DNA from: Pseudanabaena sp. BC1403
GTDB lineage: Bacteria; Cyanobacteriota; Cyanobacteriia; Pseudanabaenales; Pseudanabaenaceae
Assembly: GCF_002914585.1 (NCBI RefSeq)
Contig: NZ_PDDM01000026.1
Coordinates: 1-64,000, forward strand
Length of the DNA stretch: 64,000 nucleotides
Direction: 5' to 3'
In this document: in pieces, positions 59,319 to 64,000 of the stretch
How positions within the stretch are numbered: position 1 is the stretch's first letter
Layout of the letters: every line of letters starts with the position of its first letter
The notes under the pieces: generated by a model
Seen by the model: only the letters and a program-made list of their open reading frames with translations
Told to the model about the DNA's origin: nothing
Databases searched by the model: none
Translations under genes and position numbers: made by a program

Positions 59319-59767
59319 GATTTACTCCTAATTACATGGTCAGTCGGGTTTCAAAGATCTTGCCGACAGTCGATTTATATTGATATACATCGATATATGA
59401 ATTATAGAAGCAATAACTATGGAAAGCTGATTTCGTTATAATTTCTACACATGACTCAAAATATCTGACTCAAACAATTATCATCAATTTTTTTTGATTA
59501 ATTTTTTGATTAAATACCTGTGCAGAATAAATAAATTACAGGTCTATATAATTTCTAGCAGCAAATCTGCTGGCGCTATTGCATAAATAGTTTTGTCATG
59601 ACTTGTCTACAATTGACATGAAATTTTAGCCTATAGCGATCGCTGACAACCTATAAATAGCAACAATCACCGCCCCTAGATTTGCAACCCAAACTACCAA
59701 AGCGGCAAATAAGTAGAGGATGGTTACTAGCTATACTAAATGATTAAAAGGATTATGAGTTAAAGTC
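59319..59767. other. intergenic region between divergent permease operon and putA
   Basis: 449 bp AT-rich. It contains the ArsR-type operator (59377-59396). I see no gene or structured RNA in the rest. Confidence 0.5.
59377..59396. promoter_or_regulatory. ArsR-type operator upstream of the permease operon
   Basis: 20-bp palindrome ATATTGAT-ATAC-ATCGATAT, one mismatch, 58 nt upstream of the thioredoxin-like start. It has the same 8-4-8 form as the site at 42685-42704. Confidence 0.65.
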
Positions 59768-62700
59768 GTGGTTAGCCAAACGCAGCAAGCAAATAGCAAG
59801 TTTGAAAGTTCTCTAGATATCTCTAGGTATGAAGCGAAAACGCAGGAGATAGCTAAGAAGATTTTAAGTGGAACTGAAAAAAGTTCAATTTGGGCAAAAC
59901 TATCGCAACTTAAAGATGATTTGCGCCTTGATGACAAGCTGATGGCTTGGACGATGGAAAATGAAGGCTTGCGGGTGCAATTATTTAGATTGATCGATTG
60001 CTTGCCAGCATTACAGAGCAAAGCTGAGATTGCAAGGCATATGCAAGAATATCTCACCAGCGATGCTGTCGAAGTTCCCGCTTTACGAGCCTTGTTAAAT
60101 TTCAGTACCGACAATCGCAACTCGATTACGGCTACGGCGGCGGCAACAACCCTCTCGACTGCCGTGGGAACTCTCGCTAAGCGCTATATTTGCGGTGAAA
60201 ATTTGGGCGAAGCAACCAAATCGATTGAGAAACTAAGACGCGATCGCTTTGGCTTTACGATGGACTTGCTTGGTGAGGCAGTCATTAGCGAAGTAGAGGC
60301 GGGTGAATATCTAAATCGCTACATCGGCATGATGGAAGATTTGTCTAACAAGGCGAAGAATTGGGGTTTGATCGATCAGATTGATAGAGCCGATAGTGAA
60401 GAACTGAAGCGCGTTCAGGTTTCTGTAAAGCTTAGTGCTTTCTATTCGCAGTTTGATCCACTTGATCCCATTAAAACTACGGAGAAAGTCAGTGAACCCG
60501 CTAGAGTCCTATTGCGTAAGGCGCAAGCTTTAGGCTGTGGCATCCATTTTGACATGGAGCAGTATGAGTTCAAATCACTGACATTGCAAATTCTCAAACA
60601 AGTTCTAACGGAACCAGAATTTCGCGATCGCACCGATGTTGGTATCACCATCCAAGGCTATCTCCGCGATAGCGAACAGGATTTATTAGAACTAGTCGAA
60701 TGGGCAAAACAACGCGGTAAGCCTGTCACTGTTCGTCTAGTTAAAGGCGCATATTGGGATCGTGAAACCATTCGTTCCTATCAACAGGGTTGGGCTTTGC
60801 CAGTATTCTCTGACAAGGTTTCCACTGATGCCAACTATGAGCGCTTGATTCAGATTTTACTGGAAAATCATCAATATCTCTATGCGGCGATTGGCAGCCA
60901 TAACGCACGTTCTCTCGCTAAGGCGATCGCGATCGTCCAAACCCTAAATATCCCCAGTCGCGCCTTTGAAGCTCAATGTCTCTATGGCATGGGTGACAAA
61001 TTTGCCAAGGCGATCGCGGATATGGGTTATCGTGTGCGCGTGTACTGCCCCTTTGGTGATCTCATCCCAGGGATGTCTTATTTGATTCGCCGTTTGTTGG
61101 AAAACACTGCTAATAGTTCCTTTTTGAGAATTAGTGGTGAAAGTAGCGATATTAATAAATTGATTGCGGCTCCCGTCAAGACCGATCGCGATTTGAATTA
61201 CAACGGCGCACCTGTTCAAAATGTGTTTGACAATTTCGTGAATTCTAGCGATCGCGACTATGCGATTAATGAAGAGCGAGAAGCTGCCCAAACTGCTTTA
61301 CAACAGGTTCGCCGCCAACTTGGTAAAACCTATTTGCCGATCATCAATGGTCAAGTTATAGAAACGGAAACCTATATCGAATCCGTTAATCCCGCTAACT
61401 CTTCGCAAGTAGTCGGCAAAATCGGGCTAGCCAGCATCGACCAAGCCGAAGCCGCCGTGAAGTCAGCAAAATCCGCCTTTGCGTCATGGAAGAAACTAAG
61501 CGCTAAAGAACGAGGTGATATTCTCCGTAAAGCTGCGGACATCATGGAAGAGAAGCGCGAAGAATTGATTGCATGGATTTGTTGGGAAGTTGCCAAACCG
61601 ATCCGCGAAGGTGATGGCGAAGTTTCTGAAGCGATCGATTTCTGTCGCTACTATGCTAAAGAAATGGAACGCCTCGAATCGGGTGTACAGCGCAATATTC
61701 CTGGGGAAGATAATACTTACATCTATCAACCTCGTGGCGTGGTGGTAGTAATTTCGCCTTGGAACTTTCCCTTTGCGATCGCATTAGGCATGAGTGTAGC
61801 CGCGATCGCCGCAGGTAATACCGTCATTCTCAAGCCCGCCGAACAGTCCTCCGTAATTGGCGCAAAAATTGCGGAAGTTCTCCAAGCCGCAGGCTTGCCC
61901 ACAGGTGTATTTAACTTCTTGCCTGCGATCGGTTCCACCGTTGGTGCGCACTTAGTCAAACATCCCGATGTGCATCTGATCGCCTTCACAGGTTCGCAAC
62001 AAGTTGGCTGTCAAATCGTCACCGAAGCTTCCATTTTGCGTCCTAAACAGAAACACATGAAGCGTGTCATCGCCGAAATGGGCGGCAAAAATGGCATCAT
62101 CATCGATGAGAGCGCCGACCTCGATCAAGCCGTAGTGGGTGTAATGAATTCCGCCTTTGGTTTCGCTGGTCAGAAATGTTCCGCTTGTTCCAGAGCGATC
62201 GTCCTCGCGCCTGTATACGATAACTTCATGGAGCGTCTGGTGGAAGCAACGCGATCGCTAAAAGTTGGTGAAGCCCATCTCCCTGATACCAAATTCAGCG
62301 CCGTTATCGATGAAGCCGCCCAGCAGAACATTCTCAACTACATCGCCAAAGGTAAAGAAACCGCGACACTCGCCTTTGAAGGTGAAGTTCCCAATCATGG
62401 ATTCTATGTACCACCAACGATTTTTGGCGATGTCGATCCTGATAGTGCGATCGCCCAAGAGGAAATCTTTGGTCCCGTACTGGCGGTAATCAAAGCACAG
62501 AGTTTTGATGAGGCTTTAGCGATCGCGAATGGTACAAACTTCGCGCTCACTGGTGGCTTATATTCGCGCACTCCTTCCCATATCGAACGTGCCTATCGCG
62601 AGTTTGAAGTTGGCAATCTCTACATCAATCGCGGCATCACAGGCGCATTGGTAGATCGCCATCCCTTCGGTGGTTTCAAGTTAAGCGGTATCGGTTCCAA

Positions 62701-62800
62701 GGCTGGCGGACGCGATTATCTATTGCAGTTCTTAGAGCCAAGGTCTATCACCGAAAACACTCAGCGTCAAGGCTTTGCACCTCTTGATGGTATCGAGTAA
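59768..62800 (+). CDS. putA: bifunctional proline dehydrogenase / L-glutamate gamma-semialdehyde dehydrogenase
   Basis: 1010 residues. N-terminal FAD-dependent proline dehydrogenase (about 80-480) with VSVKLSAFYSQ, RLVKGAYWD and the AFEAQCLYGMGD end. C-terminal aldehyde dehydrogenase (about 510-990) with PWNFPFAIALGMSVAA, FTGSQQVG, EMGGKNGIII and catalytic Cys in FAGQKCSACSR. Together they oxidise proline to glutamate, channelling P5C. No N-terminal ribbon-helix-helix DNA-binding domain, so it is not a trifunctional PutA. Start is GTG at 59768. Confidence 0.95.
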   Translation: MVSQTQQANSKFESSLDISRYEAKTQEIAKKILSGTEKSSIWAKLSQLKDDLRLDDKLMAWTMENEGLRVQLFRLIDCLPALQSKAEIARHMQEYLTSDAVEVPALRALLNFSTDNRNSITATAAATTLSTAVGTLAKRYICGENLGEATKSIEKLRRDRFGFTMDLLGEAVISEVEAGEYLNRYIGMMEDLSNKAKNWGLIDQIDRADSEELKRVQVSVKLSAFYSQFDPLDPIKTTEKVSEPARVLLRKAQALGCGIHFDMEQYEFKSLTLQILKQVLTEPEFRDRTDVGITIQGYLRDSEQDLLELVEWAKQRGKPVTVRLVKGAYWDRETIRSYQQGWALPVFSDKVSTDANYERLIQILLENHQYLYAAIGSHNARSLAKAIAIVQTLNIPSRAFEAQCLYGMGDKFAKAIADMGYRVRVYCPFGDLIPGMSYLIRRLLENTANSSFLRISGESSDINKLIAAPVKTDRDLNYNGAPVQNVFDNFVNSSDRDYAINEEREAAQTALQQVRRQLGKTYLPIINGQVIETETYIESVNPANSSQVVGKIGLASIDQAEAAVKSAKSAFASWKKLSAKERGDILRKAADIMEEKREELIAWICWEVAKPIREGDGEVSEAIDFCRYYAKEMERLESGVQRNIPGEDNTYIYQPRGVVVVISPWNFPFAIALGMSVAAIAAGNTVILKPAEQSSVIGAKIAEVLQAAGLPTGVFNFLPAIGSTVGAHLVKHPDVHLIAFTGSQQVGCQIVTEASILRPKQKHMKRVIAEMGGKNGIIIDESADLDQAVVGVMNSAFGFAGQKCSACSRAIVLAPVYDNFMERLVEATRSLKVGEAHLPDTKFSAVIDEAAQQNILNYIAKGKETATLAFEGEVPNHGFYVPPTIFGDVDPDSAIAQEEIFGPVLAVIKAQSFDEALAIANGTNFALTGGLYSRTPSHIERAYREFEVGNLYINRGITGALVDRHPFGGFKLSGIGSKAGGRDYLLQFLEPRSITENTQRQGFAPLDGIE

Positions 62801-62811
62801 TTAAAGTCAGG

Positions 62812-62831
62812 CAAGGGGCTTAAGCCCCTTG
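62812..62831 (+). terminator. putA terminator
   Basis: 9-10-bp stem CAAGGGGCT / AGCCCCTTG, 11 nt behind the stop. Confidence 0.6.
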
Positions 62832-62878
62832 TTCTTTGGGATATACTTGATAAATGCTGTATCGCATCGCCTAAACCT

Positions 62879-63355
62879 ATGCTCCAGACTATCGAACAAA
62901 AAACTACGCTGTGTGATCGCGATCTGAATTTGTGGTTAGAAAAGGCGATCGCAAAATTAATAGCTGGTGATTTTCAAAATCTAGATGTAGAAAACTTAAT
63001 TGAGGAGTTAGAAGGTTTGGCGGGTAGAGATAGGCGTGATGCGAACTCAAGCGAAGATTGACTACACTCATTGAGCATATTCTCAAGCGTTGCTATGTTA
63101 AGAGTGAGTATGACTATGCGGGGTGGGTTGTCACAATTGTGATGACTCGCAACGATATCCAAGATATTTCTCGAACAGTCTCCAAGTTTAAAAAGCTATA
63201 TCAATAGTCCTGAGTTATTCCAAAAGGCTTTTGACGATGTGCTAAAGGTTGTGAAGGCTCATCCAGATTATAAATCTGTAAATTTCCCTAAAATATGGCA
63301 GTTTAGCCGAGATATTGACGATATACTCAATGTTGACTTCTGGGAAAAAATTTAG
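62879..63355 (+). pseudogene. DUF29 protein, two frameshifts
   Basis: The first 50 codons read LNLWLEKAIAKLIAGDFQNL, then DVENLIEELEGLAGRDRRD, the DUF29 N-terminus. The frame stops at 63061. In the next frame from about 63043 the expected continuation is present (CELKRRLTTLIEHILKRCYV ... YAGWVVTIVMTRNDIQDI). A second shift at about 63160, a single extra T, leads to EQSPSLKSYI, VKAHPDYKSVNFPKIWQFSR and the normal end VDFWEKI. The gene is otherwise complete, so the damage is recent or due to sequencing error. DUF29 function is unknown. Confidence 0.85.
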
Positions 63356-64000
63356 ATGGATATAAAAGATGTCCCAAAAAATATGCGCCGAATCGGGATG
63401 CTTTTGTTCCGAAGTGCATTTATTGAAGCTTTACAAGGACACACTCCAATGTGTGTAGTTCATGCAGCCCATGCAGCAGAAATTTTACTAAAAGCCAGAA
63501 TAGCTCAAGAAGATCTTCTCCTAATTTTTTCTAGATTACCCAAATCAGATGCCAGCACAGAACCTCTTACACTGACTGATTTGATAGAGAGTGGGTATAC
63601 TTGGTCATATAAAGACTTACCCAATAAATTATTGGAAACTGCTGGAATTAAAATTAGTCAGACTGCTCAGTACATTGAATTTGGTAAGCTAAGAAACCAA
63701 ATTGTACACTTTTCAATGCCAAATGCTGAAAATCTAGATAAATTAACTCTAAATTATTCACTAGAATTACTAGATCCTTTAGTAGAAAGCTTTTGGGGCA
63801 GGTCAGTAATTGAATTTATAGCGCGAGATCCTTCTACCTCTAGTTATATTAGCTCTGGAATATTGGAAGCGCAGATATTGGGAGATTCTAACGATCAACG
63901 CTTAAGACGTTTGTTAGGTGACGGAAGTAAGAAAGCGTATGAAAGAATAAAAGAAGAATTAGAAAAATCAAAAACTGAGTTTGAGTATATAAATTCTCTA
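63356..64000 (+). CDS. HEPN-like protein, cut by the window end
   Basis: An open frame of 215 codons starts at the ATG directly behind the DUF29 stop and runs off the window. It begins MDIKDVPKNMRRIGMLLFRS and has an all-helical look. The motif KLRNQIVHF (R-x4-H) in a helical context is that of HEPN RNases, where R and H form the active site, and VVHAAHAAEILLKARIA resembles a HEPN helix. The C-terminal part in view is charged and coiled-coil-like (YERIKEELEKSKTEFEYIN). HEPN proteins act as toxins or defence nucleases. The assignment rests on motif and fold only. Confidence 0.6.
   Translation, partial: MDIKDVPKNMRRIGMLLFRSAFIEALQGHTPMCVVHAAHAAEILLKARIAQEDLLLIFSRLPKSDASTEPLTLTDLIESGYTWSYKDLPNKLLETAGIKISQTAQYIEFGKLRNQIVHFSMPNAENLDKLTLNYSLELLDPLVESFWGRSVIEFIARDPSTSSYISSGILEAQILGDSNDQRLRRLLGDGSKKAYERIKEELEKSKTEFEYINSL

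Noticed and set aside
62974-63162. Minus-strand frames opposite the DUF29 gene
   Set aside because: Shadows of the frameshifted plus-strand gene, whose conserved blocks are clear in sequence order.

Overview
The window is chromosomal DNA of a cyanobacterium. The direct evidence is psbB-psbT (photosystem II), a cyanobacterial Rubisco activase-like protein, a P-loop D-glycerate 3-kinase of the photorespiratory type, a PII protein (glnB) with Ser49 and Tyr51 behind an NtcA-type promoter, and very frequent HIP1 octamers (GCGATCGC). Gene style and repeat content suggest a Pseudanabaena-like filamentous lineage, but that placement is from memory of protein families and not from a search.

Layout. 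0.1-9 kb: HEAT-repeat protein, tRNA-Gly(UCC), tcdA, pentapeptide protein, response regulator, ftsE-ftsX, tRNA-Arg(CCG), membrane proteins, fetB-like permease, and a peptidoglycan-binding protein with two nearly identical tandem domains. 9-14 kb (minus strand): a Uma2 nuclease overlapping a fused cobA/hemD gene, and a degenerate AAA protein just upstream of mutL. 14-20 kb: a Ca2+-type P-ATPase, glnB, a Tat-exported molybdopterin oxidoreductase with its cytochrome b, and a low-complexity lipoprotein. 20-31 kb: glycerate kinase, psbB, psbT (37 codons), Rubisco activase, a TlyA-type methylase, pdxH plus a cupin, a RelE-type toxin-antitoxin pair, a patch of repeat-invaded fragments, and thrS. 31-35.6 kb: a MOSC/alkyltransferase-like fusion with a probable frameshift, argS, and two decayed PIN toxin-antitoxin loci. 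35.6-39.9 kb: a tight three-gene operon (MerR-like regulator, 924-residue N6-adenine DNA methylase, HxHxDH metallo-beta-lactamase-fold protein) poor in HIP1 sites; this is the best candidate for an undescribed, probably defence-related, system. 40-47 kb: DUF1838, DUF2358 and DUF2214 proteins, an arsR / gap3 / arsJ arsenate-detoxification locus, a GldA-like dehydrogenase and sufE. 47.5-57.9 kb: clpP, glmM, a multi-PAS histidine kinase with a single-domain response regulator and a REC-GAF-GGDEF-EAL protein, fabD and an HNH endonuclease. 58-64 kb: an ArsP-type permease with a thioredoxin-like partner, putA, a twice-frameshifted DUF29 gene, and the start of a HEPN-like protein cut by the window end.

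How parts work together. The arsR/gap3/arsJ locus and the distant permease/thioredoxin operon carry the same 8-4-8 palindrome (ATATYGAT-N4-ATCRATAT), so they probably form one regulon. Photosystem II, Rubisco activation and photorespiratory genes lie side by side at 20-24 kb.

Non-coding structure is unusually rich. Many genes end in long perfect palindromes with GAA or AAA triloops that look like bidirectional terminators. At least four families of short non-autonomous repeats are present; one copy has 16-bp terminal inverted repeats and a 9-bp target-site duplication.
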